From positions 1 through 59,306 of the forward strand of contig CASEKF010000016.1 in assembly GCA_949288455.1 (NCBI GenBank): DNA of 59,306 nt, given 5' to 3'. Positions 17,931 to 27,304 of the stretch are shown here, piece by piece (positions within the stretch are counted from its first letter, which is position 1; the number at the start of each line of letters is the position of its first letter). The DNA is from an uncultured bacterium (lineage in GTDB: Bacteria; Vulcanimicrobiota; CADAWZ01). Below the pieces are notes generated by a model. That model was not told where the DNA came from. It did no database searches and saw only the letters and a program-made list of their open reading frames with translations. Made by a program: the position numbers and the translations under genes.

Positions 17931-19167
17931 ATTTTTTAAAAATAATAACCGCGTTTTGACCGCCGAATCCGAAGCTGTTGTTTGCCGCGTATTTTATATC
18001 TTTTTTGATAGCCACGTTGGGCACAAAGTTTAAATCGCATTCCGGATCCGGATATTCGTAGTTTATCGTCGGAGGTACGATGCCTTTTTCCAAAGCTAAT
18101 AAGCATACCGCCGATTCAAGAGCTCCTGCGGCTCCTAAGTTATGACCGAATATTGATTTTGAGGATGATACGGGAATTTCGTAGGCATATTTGCCGAAAA
18201 CAGATTTTATTCCTAGAATTTCCGCTTTATCTCCCGCAGGAGTAGACGTGCCATGAGCGTTTATGTAATCGATATCTTCGGGGACTATGCCGGCGTTTTT
18301 TATAGCCATTTTCATAGCCGCCGCTCCGCCTTCGCCTCCGGGGCTTGGATTTGTTATATGGTTAGCGTCGGCTGTCATGCCGCATCCTACGATTTCTCCG
18401 TATATATGGGCTCCTCTGGCCTTAGCGCGTTCCATTTCTTCTAGGATAAGAATCCCGCAGCCTTCAGACATTACGAAACCAGATCTTTTAGCGTCGAACG
18501 GTCTTGACGCTTGCTCCGGAGCATCGTTAAATGAAGACGTAGTCGCTTTCATGTTGGCAAATCCTGCGCAGGCGGCAGGAGATATGGCCGCTTCCGCTCC
18601 GCCGGTAGCCATTACGTCCGCGTCGCCGCGTTTTATGATATGGTATGAATCCGCTATTGAATGACATCCCGTTGCGCAAGCGGAAATTACGCTGTAATTT
18701 GGCCCTTTGAATCCATATTTTATAGCTATGTGACCTGACGCCATATTAGATATCATCATAGGAATAAAGAACGGACTTATTCTGGCGGGACCTTGTTCTA
18801 TTAGAATTGAATGTTGCTGTTCAAAAGTCCACATTCCTCCTATGCCTGATCCTACGATAGTTCCTATTTTGTCTAAATCTTCGGCGCCTATATCAAGGGC
18901 GGAATCCTGAATAGCCATAGAAGAAGCGGCTACCGCGAATTGAAGATAACGATCCATTCTTCTTGCGTCTTTTTTAGATACGCCGTATTTTTCAGGATCG
19001 AAGGTTTTTATTTCTCCGGCGATTTTTACCGAAAATTGTTCCGTGTTAAAACCTTCAATTCTAGATATGCCCGATTTCCCTTGTTGGATAGCGTTCCAAA
19101 ACGTTTCTTTGTCGTTTCCGACGCAGGAAAGGACTCCTATACCTGTGACAACGACTCTTCTTTGCAT
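17920..19167 (-). CDS. fabF: Beta-ketoacyl-ACP synthase II
   Basis: Elongating condensing enzyme of fatty-acid synthesis. The 415 residues contain the Cys-His-His triad: SACATGCHSI (Cys about 164), NAHGTSTPAGD (His) and KSIFGHNLGAAG (His). GAGGTG precedes the ATG. Commonly an acpP gene precedes fabF; here none is found upstream on this strand, only the divergent 19.4 kb gene. It pairs with rnc as in many bacteria. Identification is certain. Confidence 0.97.
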   Translation of the reverse strand: MQRRVVVTGIGVLSCVGNDKETFWNAIQQGKSGISRIEGFNTEQFSVKIAGEIKTFDPEKYGVSKKDARRMDRYLQFAVAASSMAIQDSALDIGAEDLDKIGTIVGSGIGGMWTFEQQHSILIEQGPARISPFFIPMMISNMASGHIAIKYGFKGPNYSVISACATGCHSIADSYHIIKRGDADVMATGGAEAAISPAACAGFANMKATTSSFNDAPEQASRPFDAKRSGFVMSEGCGILILEEMERAKARGAHIYGEIVGCGMTADANHITNPSPGGEGGAAAMKMAIKNAGIVPEDIDYINAHGTSTPAGDKAEILGIKSVFGKYAYEIPVSSSKSIFGHNLGAAGALESAVCLLALEKGIVPPTINYEYPDPECDLNFVPNVAIKKDIKYAANNSFGFGGQNAVIIFKKYEE

Positions 19168-19434
19168 ATAAGATACACCTCGTAAATATTTAATAACACT
19201 ATAAATTTTTTGAAAAATACCGTATAGCCGCGTAGCTCCGTTTTTGAAATTTGCCGTCTTTTATAAATAATAGTATATTTTTATAGCCGCTTATGACGCT
19301 GATTGTTTCAATTTCTATTATGTCGTTTAATTATCCTTCTAAATTTGATTTATAAAGAGGCACAAGGATATAGGGCGGGCTGTAAAGAACAAGATATTCT
19401 TTATCTTTTATTCTGGATTAAAGGAATTTATGAT

Positions 19435-20406
19435 ATGTTAAGATTAATGACGCTTTGGAGTTTTGTGTTCGTGTTATTGATATCTCCTGCTTTTGGAAGA
19501 ATATATATGCATCCTTCTAACGGAGAAACCGTAACTATTGATAAGGCTAATTTAAAAGTTTTTGTTTTTTTCCCAAACGGCTATGATAAATCTACCGTTA
19601 AATTATATATAAATAATGAAGACGTGACAAAATTTTGTTTTTTTACTGAGACCGAGATTCGCGTAGAATGCGGAGATTTTGTAAAATATGGCAAAAACGA
19701 CGCCTCAGTATTTTATATTTTGCCTGAACAGGGGAAACAGACATTGACGTGGTTTTTTAATATTGAGGAGAAACTATCCGATAAGATAAGCGTGAAATTT
19801 AATTGTCAGAAAGAGCCTTTTGAAGAAGGAGACGAAATCGATGTTCTATTATCAGCTCCTCCAGGAGGAACCGCGTCTTTTTTTATAAAAGATTCCGACG
19901 TGAAAGGAACTATGACGGAATACGACAACGGGCATTACAGAGGAGCGTATAAGATAAAATATGGCGACAAGGTAAAAGACGGCAAACTTGCCGTTTTATA
20001 TAGGGATAAAGCCGGAAAAGAGTCGGAATTAGAGGCTTTAGAGTCGGTAAATATTTCCGCTTATTTTTTTAAGGTAAAGATTCTTTCTCCCGAGAACGAT
20101 TCTAAAGTAGATTTATACTTTGATATAATTGGCAGGACAAGACCGAATGCCAAGGTCTTTATAACTCCGGCCGTCAGTATTGGAGGAGTCGGTAATCTTT
20201 TTTCGTCTTCTTCAAGCAAAAGTTCTCTTGGAAGCGTGCCCGGAGCTATAGAGACGGAAGCTGACGAGAAAGGCTTTTTCAAAGTTCATTACGGTTTTCC
20301 AATAAAAGTTCCGCTCGTGAATATAAAGCATAGATTTTACGTAAATGCCATTGACTCAGATGGAACTCGGTCTTTAACTACGTCCTTTTCAGTGGAGATG
20401 AAATGA
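19435..20406 (+). CDS. Exported protein with Ig-like domains
   Basis: The start at 19435 is chosen because AAAGGA lies 8 bp upstream and a signal peptide (WSFVFVLLISPAFGRIY) follows directly; the frame is open further upstream without such signals. The mature part of about 300 residues is beta-rich and appears to contain two or three Ig/fibronectin-like repeats (HPSNGETVTIDKANLKVFVF..., GDEIDVLLSAPPGGTASFF..., SPENDSKVDLYFDIIGRTRP...). No catalytic motif. Probably a periplasmic or surface adhesion-type protein. It is followed 3 bp later by a membrane protein gene. Confidence 0.7.
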   Translation: MLRLMTLWSFVFVLLISPAFGRIYMHPSNGETVTIDKANLKVFVFFPNGYDKSTVKLYINNEDVTKFCFFTETEIRVECGDFVKYGKNDASVFYILPEQGKQTLTWFFNIEEKLSDKISVKFNCQKEPFEEGDEIDVLLSAPPGGTASFFIKDSDVKGTMTEYDNGHYRGAYKIKYGDKVKDGKLAVLYRDKAGKESELEALESVNISAYFFKVKILSPENDSKVDLYFDIIGRTRPNAKVFITPAVSIGGVGNLFSSSSSKSSLGSVPGAIETEADEKGFFKVHYGFPIKVPLVNIKHRFYVNAIDSDGTRSLTTSFSVEMK

Positions 20407-20409
20407 TAA

Positions 20410-20889
20410 ATGGTTAAAATAATAAAGTTTTTTAAAATTCATTTTTTTAATTTAATGAGTATTATTACGATAGGTTTTCCGTTCGCGGCGTATAAGTTTT
20501 TGGCCGGAGATATTATAATGAATGCCTTGGACGGAGCGCTTTGTCTTGTTTTATTCTATTTCTTTTCGATTTGGGCCATAGTTGATTTTATGTTAAATTT
20601 TAACGCTATGATGAATATTTTAATATCGGGTAAAAATCATGATCCGGTATGTTTTTTAGCGTTTATTGCTAAAAAAATGTCAAAATTACTCCATATTAAG
20701 GGAATAGGGGAAGCCTTGGATCTTTTTCTTTCGTTCAGCATAGTGGCTTGCATCGTCGGAGGGTGTTTGCTTTCAAAGCTCAGCGACGGTTATATCTATT
20801 TATGGAATATAAGCACCGTAGTTAACGTTTTAGGAGCCGGAGTGGTAAGATTGGCTCTGCTTTTTTTTGAGGAATTTGACAGAAAATAG
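20410..20889 (+). CDS. Small polytopic membrane protein
   Basis: A 159-residue protein with about four hydrophobic segments (near 13-33, 40-63, 106-124 and 132-152) and basic loops. No known family recognised. It begins 3 bp after the preceding secreted Ig-like gene, so the two form an operon and may act together at the envelope. The start is the ATG at 20410; a Shine-Dalgarno is not obvious because it overlaps the end of the preceding gene. Confidence 0.65.
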   Translation: MVKIIKFFKIHFFNLMSIITIGFPFAAYKFLAGDIIMNALDGALCLVLFYFFSIWAIVDFMLNFNAMMNILISGKNHDPVCFLAFIAKKMSKLLHIKGIGEALDLFLSFSIVACIVGGCLLSKLSDGYIYLWNISTVVNVLGAGVVRLALLFFEEFDRK

Positions 20890-20901
20890 ACTTAATGGAG
20901 T

Positions 20902-21342
20902 TTATCGATTTTTTTTTGACTGTTTTAATTTTTTTTTGTATATTTCTTCAAAATCATATGGAGCGGCCAATACGTAACCGCATCCTTCAATTAGTTCCGC
21001 TCCGGAATACATCAGATATAGATCCGGATAATCTCTGCAGATCTCCGGACGGTCATTATGTATAGAACATAAATTTCCTCGTTGTTTTAAGCATCTAAAG
21101 ATTATGATTCCATCCTCGGAAGTTCCGCAGGGTTGAAAAATTTCGTATTCAGGCTCTTGGGCTTTAAGAGTTTCAAATTCTTTTAAGTCGGAAATTTTTT
21201 CCCCGTTAAGTAAAATGCTTATGCTTCTACAACATTTTCCGCATCTCAGGCATTTTCCGGCTCTTAGATAGCTTCTTTTTTTACCTGTTAGCTTAAGCCA
21301 CAGTCTTTTTATAAATATTTCAAACTTTAAAGCAAATTTCAT
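20902..21342 (-). CDS. YkgJ-family Cys-cluster protein
   Basis: A 146-residue protein with the YkgJ/UPF0153 cysteine pattern: CLRCGKCCRS near 28-37 and a second set in FRCLKQRGNLCSIHNDRPEICRDYP. The eight-cysteine family is thought to bind zinc or an iron-sulfur cluster; no reaction is established. It begins exactly one base after the stop of the 63-residue membrane protein and ends the five-gene unit led by the 24.1 kb gene. Confidence 0.85.
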   Translation of the reverse strand: MKFALKFEIFIKRLWLKLTGKKRSYLRAGKCLRCGKCCRSISILLNGEKISDLKEFETLKAQEPEYEIFQPCGTSEDGIIIFRCLKQRGNLCSIHNDRPEICRDYPDLYLMYSGAELIEGCGYVLAAPYDFEEIYKKKLKQSKKNR

Positions 21343-21534
21343 TTATTTTCCTTTTAATAAAAGAACTGCGCCAAGAGCCAGGGTGACAATTGAAAATGTG
21401 GATATTATATCGTATACGTATATCCCGGATGAAAATATTTCAGATCGATGAGCAGTATTGAGGAAAGACGCCGTAAATATTGCCGCCGCGCTTATAAATA
21501 TAAGTATGATTCCTATTTTTCTCTTATTTTTCAT
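21343..21534 (-). CDS. Tiny two-helix membrane protein
   Basis: 63 residues with two predicted membrane helices (about 8-26 and 39-59) and basic ends (MKNKRK, LKGK). It overlaps the start of the CPBP gene product's end by 11 bp and abuts the YkgJ gene, so it is part of the same tight operon. No family recognised. The positional embedding, not similarity, supports it as a gene. Confidence 0.65.
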   Translation of the reverse strand: MKNKRKIGIILIFISAAAIFTASFLNTAHRSEIFSSGIYVYDIISTFSIVTLALGAVLLLKGK

Positions 21535-22384
21535 CGCTTTTATTCCATAATAGTTTATATAGGCATATGGCCAGAACCATTATGCCTGAGGCCGTTAGGC
21601 TTGTCATTGGCGAATTGTCGAAACCTAACGCGATATTTCTATATTCCGGCTTAAGAAGCATAACGTTTAGATAATTTCTAATTAGGACTAGGTATATGAC
21701 CGCAAAGTGGAAGCCGGACGCAACCCATATGTTTTTAAAATGAATCGTTCCTATACATAAAAGTATGGAGAAAAGAAATAAATTAATAAAGTAAACTAAT
21801 TTATAAATCACAGAACCGGGACAAAATAGGTGAACTAAAGCGAAAAATATAGAAACGACAGTTATCGCTTCGTTCTTTTTTAAATGTTCAGCTAGAACTT
21901 CTAAAATAATTCCTCTAAATATCGCTTCTTCGCTAAAAGCCAGGAAAAAGCATGGCAATAAGTTTATAAGCGCATGAAGAATAGCTTCGCGAAAAGATAT
22001 GCCGATTGTTTCGTTATACAGAGCAGGCGAAATGATAATAAAAAACGACGAAAAAAATATTATTCCCGTAATTGCGCCGATAAAAACGCAATTTGGCGCA
22101 TTTCCCGATAATAAACTTATGTTTAAAGGTTTTTTGATAAATTTGCGCCTAAATAAAAGAATAGACGCCGTCATAGATAGATATAAAGTAACGGCGTAGG
22201 CTATCGTCATCGTTTGCGTTTTAGTTCCTGAGGTAAATTGACGCCAGAATTCTCCTCCGGTAACTACTGAAAGCAAAGCTAAATCCGCAGCGTAAACGGC
22301 CGCAGTAAGACAAATAAGAAGGGCTAATTTAGATAAAGCCCTTCCATATTCGTTTTTATTTGAAAATAAGATGCCGATTTGCAC
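21524..22384 (-). CDS. CPBP-family intramembrane metalloprotease
   Basis: A 286-residue polytopic membrane protein with the CAAX-protease/bacteriocin-processing (ABI) motifs: FSEEAIFRGIILEVL (motif 1, EExxxR), FFALVHLF (motif 2, FxxxH) and GFHFAV (later His). Eight or so helices. The family includes Rce1-type peptidases and bacteriocin immunity proteins; the substrate here is unknown. It begins one base after ackA and overlaps the tiny membrane protein, so the operon is very compact. Confidence 0.88.
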   Translation of the reverse strand: MQIGILFSNKNEYGRALSKLALLICLTAAVYAADLALLSVVTGGEFWRQFTSGTKTQTMTIAYAVTLYLSMTASILLFRRKFIKKPLNISLLSGNAPNCVFIGAITGIIFFSSFFIIISPALYNETIGISFREAILHALINLLPCFFLAFSEEAIFRGIILEVLAEHLKKNEAITVVSIFFALVHLFCPGSVIYKLVYFINLFLFSILLCIGTIHFKNIWVASGFHFAVIYLVLIRNYLNVMLLKPEYRNIALGFDNSPMTSLTASGIMVLAICLYKLLWNKSDEK

Positions 22385-23572
22385 TTATTGTCGTCCAATC
22401 AACCTTACCGTTTCCCTGGCTACGGCAAGTTCTTCGTTTGTCGGTATTACGAGGACTTTGACTTTGCCGTCACCAATTAAAAGGCTGTTGTTTTTATTAG
22501 CTTCTTTGTCTAAGGTAATTCCAAAGAACTCTAATCCGGAGAGAGCGATCTCTCGTCCTTCCGGAGAATGTTCGCCGATACCTCCCGTAAAGACTATAGC
22601 GTCTGCTCCGTTCATAGCGAAAGCGTAAGCGCCGATGTATTTTCTCACTCTATAAAAGAACATCTCGAAAGCTAATTTTTTCATTTTGTCACCGGATTTC
22701 CATCCGTTTTCGACTACTCTCATATCGCTGTCGCCTCCGGTTATACCTTTGAGCCCGCATTTTTTATTCAAATAGTCCGAAGTTTCTTTAATTGTCATAT
22801 TTTTAGCTTCCATTAAATATAGAGGAATATATGGATCCATATCGCCGCTTCTAGTTCCCATCATAAGCCCTTCAAGCGGCGTAAATCCCATGGAAGTATC
22901 GAAACTCCTGGCATTTTTTACGGCAGTGACAGAAGCGCCGTTGCCAAGGTGGCAAGTTATTATCTTCAGTTCTTCGAGAGGCCTTTTTAAAAATGACGCG
23001 GCTTGCTCGGCCACATATTTATGGGAAGTGCCGTGAAACCCGTATCTTCTTATGCCCAATTTGACATAATCTTCATAGGGCATTGCGTAAAGATACGACG
23101 TTTCAGGCATTTGTTGATGAAATGCCGTATCGAAGACTCCGGTTTGCACGGCGTTGGGAAGACTGTCTTGAGCCGCAGAGATACCTTCGATATTCGGAGG
23201 ATTGTGAAGCGGAGCGAATTTTACGCAGTCTGCCAACTGTTTTATAACTTTTTCGTCGATTATAACCGAGTCGGCAAATTTTTCTCCTCCATGAACTACT
23301 CTATGGCCTACGCCGATTATTTCGTCTTTATTTTTGACTACGCCGTTTTCCGAATCCATTAAAGTATCTATAACCCATTTAAGAGCTTGTTTATGATCGT
23401 CTATTCTTAATTTTTTGTTTATAGATTGTCCTTGAAACGGTTTGTATTGAACCGTAGCATGGTCGGAACCTACCTCTTCCACGATTCCTTTAGCTATGAC
23501 AGATTCGTCGGACATATCGAAAAGCTGATATTTAACGGAAGAGCTTCCGCAATTTAATACTAATATTTTCAT
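22385..23572 (-). CDS. ackA: Acetate kinase
   Basis: Converts acetyl phosphate and ADP to acetate and ATP, the substrate-level ATP step of acetate fermentation. The 395 residues include the first signature VLNCGSSSVKYQLF, GHRVVHGG, ICH-like ITCHLGNGAS and GFTPLEGLMMGTRSGD, plus FTGGIGEHSPEGRE near the end. Length is standard. No pta gene is adjacent. It abuts the CPBP gene and follows the 24.1 kb gene by 21 bp. Identification is certain. Confidence 0.97.
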   Translation of the reverse strand: MKILVLNCGSSSVKYQLFDMSDESVIAKGIVEEVGSDHATVQYKPFQGQSINKKLRIDDHKQALKWVIDTLMDSENGVVKNKDEIIGVGHRVVHGGEKFADSVIIDEKVIKQLADCVKFAPLHNPPNIEGISAAQDSLPNAVQTGVFDTAFHQQMPETSYLYAMPYEDYVKLGIRRYGFHGTSHKYVAEQAASFLKRPLEELKIITCHLGNGASVTAVKNARSFDTSMGFTPLEGLMMGTRSGDMDPYIPLYLMEAKNMTIKETSDYLNKKCGLKGITGGDSDMRVVENGWKSGDKMKKLAFEMFFYRVRKYIGAYAFAMNGADAIVFTGGIGEHSPEGREIALSGLEFFGITLDKEANKNNSLLIGDGKVKVLVIPTNEELAVARETVRLIGRQ

Positions 23573-23593
23573 TCTTAATCGTTTGCCTTTCTA

Positions 23594-24118
23594 TTATTTT
23601 TTTAAGTTTCTTATAATTTCAATTAAGTGATCCATTTCCTGTTTTGCAAAAGGCTCTACATATTCTCTTAAAATTTGTCGTATTATTTTTTTAGAATCGC
23701 TTATTTTATGCTTTTCGGCATATTCGAACAGCTTGTCGTCTGATAATAATTCTTCGGTAGGTATATGATATTTTACTTCTACGAAGTTTCTGTCCTCTTT
23801 ACCTTTATCGCGGCTGGCTCTGATCCAAATTTCAAAAATAAGGCCGCTGTTTTTACTTTTTCTTAGTTCGGTTTCGAGTTTCTCTTTTATTTCAGTATTT
23901 TCCAAAGGAAAATAGTATGGCGCGCTAAGAACTAATAGGTTGCCGGTATCTGTTTCGCGGGCTTTTTCAAAGCCGAAGGTTTTGTTGCTTTTGACGTCTA
24001 AAAATCTAAGGCCTCCTTTTTTCGTAGGGCGGCCGTCGGATATATAGAGCCCGTATAGCCCGCTTAAAATTTGATTAATTTCTTCGGAAATGAGTTTAAA
24101 ATTAATATTTGTTTTCAT
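23594..24118 (-). CDS. Conserved hypothetical protein
   Basis: A 174-residue soluble protein that I do not recognise. The ATG at 24118 is chosen because GGAG lies 8 bp upstream; an earlier start has no such site. Charged and mixed alpha/beta, with a helical C-terminal half (SDSKKIIRQILREYVEPFAKQ). It precedes ackA by 21 bp and leads the unit 24.1-20.9 kb. There is no Cys cluster or membrane helix. Confidence 0.6.
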   Translation of the reverse strand: MKTNINFKLISEEINQILSGLYGLYISDGRPTKKGGLRFLDVKSNKTFGFEKARETDTGNLLVLSAPYYFPLENTEIKEKLETELRKSKNSGLIFEIWIRASRDKGKEDRNFVEVKYHIPTEELLSDDKLFEYAEKHKISDSKKIIRQILREYVEPFAKQEMDHLIEIIRNLKK

Positions 24119-25282
24119 AAAAAAAACTCCGCTGATAATTTCAATTTCGAACAATTCTTCTTTTTGCGGTTAAAATCCTTCGATAAGACGATTATATATA
24201 GTTTAATAAACGCTTCTTTTACCTTTGATTTTCTCGTATTTTAAGGAGTTTTTCGATGTCTGGATTATTTTAAGAGCAGTATTTGAAGCGGCTATATAGA
24301 GCGAATATTGTGATATAACGGTATTATATTACGATAAAAAAGAGGTTTTTTAAGGTATGAAAAAGGTATAAGTTATATATAATGTATTGTGCTTTTATAC
24401 TTTGCTGCTATTGTACAATCATAAACTTGATATTTTACTTGTTTCAGGCAAAGCCAATCCCGTGATTATTATATTTCCAAAATATAATAATCGAGTTTGA
24501 AGTGTTAACAACTGCATTGATATCTAATTCTAGATCGAACTTGTCTAATTGAACAAATAAGCGCTTGATATCAGCTTTAGAATTTTTCCTGTTTTGACAT
24601 CTGTTAGCGATCAAAAACAAGCGTTTAACCTTGGAGAAGCCTGTAAAGCTTTTCATTCAAAATATAAAGAAGGAAGAAATTAGAAAAATGAGCGATTAAG
24701 CATTGCCCCGGATTTAGCGAATGGTTTTCCCGATACTCTTTCACGCGGGGCGATGAAGCTAGCCGTTCCGGAACCGTATCGAGCGATTCTTTAGAATTTT
24801 TTGCGACCTGTAATTGTGAAAGCAGACGGAACTTGCGCCAAATGTGGCTCAAGTAATACGGCGGCAGATTTGGCGCAAGTAGCCATTCTAAAAATTAAAC
24901 AATGCATGTGCGCGCAAGACGCTTATATGGGAATGGGAAGATTCTATTCCGGAAAAGCGTGTGATATATTAGAACGCAGATGCATTTCTGTCCATTGCTA
25001 AAGCGGAACGCCTCAAGCAGGCGGCGCCCTATATTAGAACGAAAGCGATCCGAGAGACAAGCCCGGCAGAGGCTGTAAGGCTGGAGATTTTGAAGCTTCG
25101 ACTAATAGCGAAGATAGTTATCATGTGACCTTAGCTAATGTAACAATTAGATTAAATTTTTCGTTTTGAAATCGTTTTTCTAATAGTTTTTTAACGAAAA
25201 GGCTTAAAAGTTGCCTGCAGAATATTAAGTCTTGCGACAGAACTTGGATATTATAATATTATGATCGCAAATAATAATCAGT
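24119..25282. other. Gene-free region, possible gene remnants
   Basis: 1.16 kb with no convincing gene. The part from about 24660 to 25130 is visibly richer in G+C than its flanks and contains only short, unstarted frames. One on the plus strand (24801-25001, no ATG) would encode a Cys-rich peptide with CAKCG and two more CxC pairs; others are truncated by stops. This pattern suggests decayed coding sequence between wzt and the acetate operon, or unrecognised RNA. Only the IR below is clearly structured. Confidence 0.4.
24464..24492. repeat. Perfect 13-bp inverted repeat with 3-nt loop
   Basis: Arms GATTATTATATTT (24464-24476) and AAATATAATAATC (24480-24492) around CCA. The A/T-rich hairpin lies in the gene-free stretch, with no T tract next to it, so a terminator role is doubtful. 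Confidence 0.6.
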
Positions 25283-26461
25283 TTATAGATTTTCCGTTGT
25301 CCAATCGTACTTCAGGCTGACTAAACCTGGAGACGTTCGTTCTGAATTAATTTTAAGACATAACTCTTTAGCGGGACAAGATTCTTGATTATTTTCGTTG
25401 TCGACGCATGCCAGGACTTGATAACTTCCGGAGTTTAAAGGAATATTTGTCACGTTAAATATTATCTTTTTTAATTCTTGATTTTCAAAGTTAATTTTCT
25501 CCGTATTTGTTTCGCCTAAAAGAGCATTATCCGCGGAAAGAAATTTTAGCGATATTTTTAAAGGACCGGATCGTTCTTTTTTTAATACCGATACCTCCGC
25601 CGTAAGATTGTCGTTTGCATTAAGTCCTGTTTCAATTCTTTGTCCCTGTTTGTTTTGCAATGAGAAATCTTTGATTTCAGCGTCTTGGGCATATCCTGAA
25701 GGCTGATTTTTCGGAGCGTTTTGGATTCCTGTCATGAATTGTAAATATTCGTCCGTTACGTCTTTGGGGCTGCCTTCTTTCCTTATGACTCCGTCTTGCA
25801 GCCAAAGGCATCTGTCGCAGAATTCGGTTATGCTCGACAGAGAATGAGTTACTAATACGATAGTCACCCTTTTCCGTCTGAATTCTTTCATTTTATCAAA
25901 GCATTTTTTTTGAAAGTTTGAGTCTCCTACGGCTAGAATTTCGTCTATTAGAAGGATTTCAGGATCTACATGGATCGCTACGGAAAACGCCAGTTTTAAA
26001 TACATACCTGAAGAATAAGTTCTTACGGGATTATCTATGAATTCTTTTAATTCGGAAAAATCGATTATGGCGTCTATATTTTTATTGATTTCCTTCTTCG
26101 TCATGCCAAATATGGCGGCATTCATATAAATATTTTCGCGACCTGTAAAGTCAGGGTGAAATCCTGCTCCCAACTCTATCAGACAGGATAGTCTGCCATT
26201 TACTTTTACGGTTCCTCCGGTAGGGTATAATATTCTTGCGATTATCGAGAGCAAGGTGCTTTTTCCGCAACCGTTATGTCCTATTAATCCTATAGATTCG
26301 CCTTTGTTTATAGCGAAACTTACGTTTTTTAACGCGTAGAAAGGAGTGTATGCGTCAGATCTTAAATTCAGCAGTTTTTCTTTTAGAGTGAGCGGTCTGT
26401 CTTTAAAGATTTTAAAGACTTTGGATACGTTCTTGATTTCTATTGCCGGTTGTATAGTCAT
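25283..26461 (-). CDS. wzt: Polysaccharide ABC exporter ATPase, Wzt type
   Basis: 392 residues. ABC ATPase part (about 1-250): Walker A GHNGCGKST, signature YSSGMYLKLAFS, Walker B ILLIDEIL, and LVTHSLSS. The remaining C-terminal 140 residues are a beta-sandwich like the Wzt carbohydrate-binding domain, which recognises the capped glycan end before export. It starts 3 bp after wzm and is the last gene of its operon. Exports O-antigen-like, teichoic acid-like or capsule glycans across the inner membrane. Confidence 0.93.
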   Translation of the reverse strand: MTIQPAIEIKNVSKVFKIFKDRPLTLKEKLLNLRSDAYTPFYALKNVSFAINKGESIGLIGHNGCGKSTLLSIIARILYPTGGTVKVNGRLSCLIELGAGFHPDFTGRENIYMNAAIFGMTKKEINKNIDAIIDFSELKEFIDNPVRTYSSGMYLKLAFSVAIHVDPEILLIDEILAVGDSNFQKKCFDKMKEFRRKRVTIVLVTHSLSSITEFCDRCLWLQDGVIRKEGSPKDVTDEYLQFMTGIQNAPKNQPSGYAQDAEIKDFSLQNKQGQRIETGLNANDNLTAEVSVLKKERSGPLKISLKFLSADNALLGETNTEKINFENQELKKIIFNVTNIPLNSGSYQVLACVDNENNQESCPAKELCLKINSERTSPGLVSLKYDWTTENL

Positions 26462-26464
26462 AAG

Positions 26465-27289
26465 TTATAAATCCTCTGCAAACGTACGCTCAAAATAATT
26501 GAACGTTATATATCCTATGAACAAAGTAATAACTGCGGCGGCGCAAGATATGCCAAGGAATAGAAAATCGGGAGAAGAACCGTAGTAAAACACGTCTCTG
26601 TACGAATTGATTATTCCGGTCATTGGGTTAAGTATGCCCAACCACAGCCTGGGATTGACTATATTTCCAAAAAACGAGTATTTGTCGGGGATCATCTCTA
26701 TTTTATATAAGACGGGAGTTAAGTAAAGCCAAGCCATAGTAGCTACGATTACTATTTGTCTTACGTCTCTAAATTTTACGTTTATACTTGAAAAGATAAA
26801 ACAGAGACCGGTTTGGTATATAAATTGTATTAGAAGTATAACCGGAAATAGTAATAGCCATAAAGTTATTTTCATTTTCGCCGCTAGCATAACGATAAAC
26901 AATATAGGAATACAATATAAATAATCTATTATAAACGTTAACGATATTGATAACGGCAAAATCAATCTTGGAAAATAGATTTTCTTTACGAGGCTGGAAC
27001 TCCCGATTATACTGTCGAGAGATCCGTTGACGGCGGAGAGAAAACTGGTCCAGGGCAGAAGGGCTACGAAAAGAAACATTGCGTAGTTGTCTTCCGGAAC
27101 TTTAAATATATACTTAAATACCAGAGTATATATGATAAGCTGCATTATAGGGTTTATGAAAGTCCATAAAAAGCCTAAAAAAGATCCTTTGTATCTGGCG
27201 TTTAGAGTCTTGCTTATAAGACTTATAAGGAGTTCCCTATAATTGAAAATTTCCTTTATTGCGTTTATAGGTTTATATGCGTCTTTCAT
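26465..27289 (-). CDS. wzm: Polysaccharide ABC exporter permease, Wzm type
   Basis: A 274-residue ABC-2 permease with six helices and the conserved KARYKGSFLGFLWTFINPI-like entry (LNARYKGSFLGFLWTFINP). Forms the channel with the Wzt ATPase encoded 3 bp downstream. LysM gene lies 15 bp upstream. O-antigen/teichoic-type family is clear from sequence; the exported glycan is inferred from the glycan cluster at 50-56.7 kb. Confidence 0.93.
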   Translation of the reverse strand: MKDAYKPINAIKEIFNYRELLISLISKTLNARYKGSFLGFLWTFINPIMQLIIYTLVFKYIFKVPEDNYAMFLFVALLPWTSFLSAVNGSLDSIIGSSSLVKKIYFPRLILPLSISLTFIIDYLYCIPILFIVMLAAKMKITLWLLLFPVILLIQFIYQTGLCFIFSSINVKFRDVRQIVIVATMAWLYLTPVLYKIEMIPDKYSFFGNIVNPRLWLGILNPMTGIINSYRDVFYYGSSPDFLFLGISCAAAVITLFIGYITFNYFERTFAEDL

Positions 27290-27304
27290 GGGTAAGTCCG
27301 ATAG

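Noticed and set aside
24625-25001. Short open frames on both strands, including a Cys-rich plus-strand frame
   Set aside because: None has a good start codon with ribosome site, and frames on both strands overlap; listed only as possible remnants.
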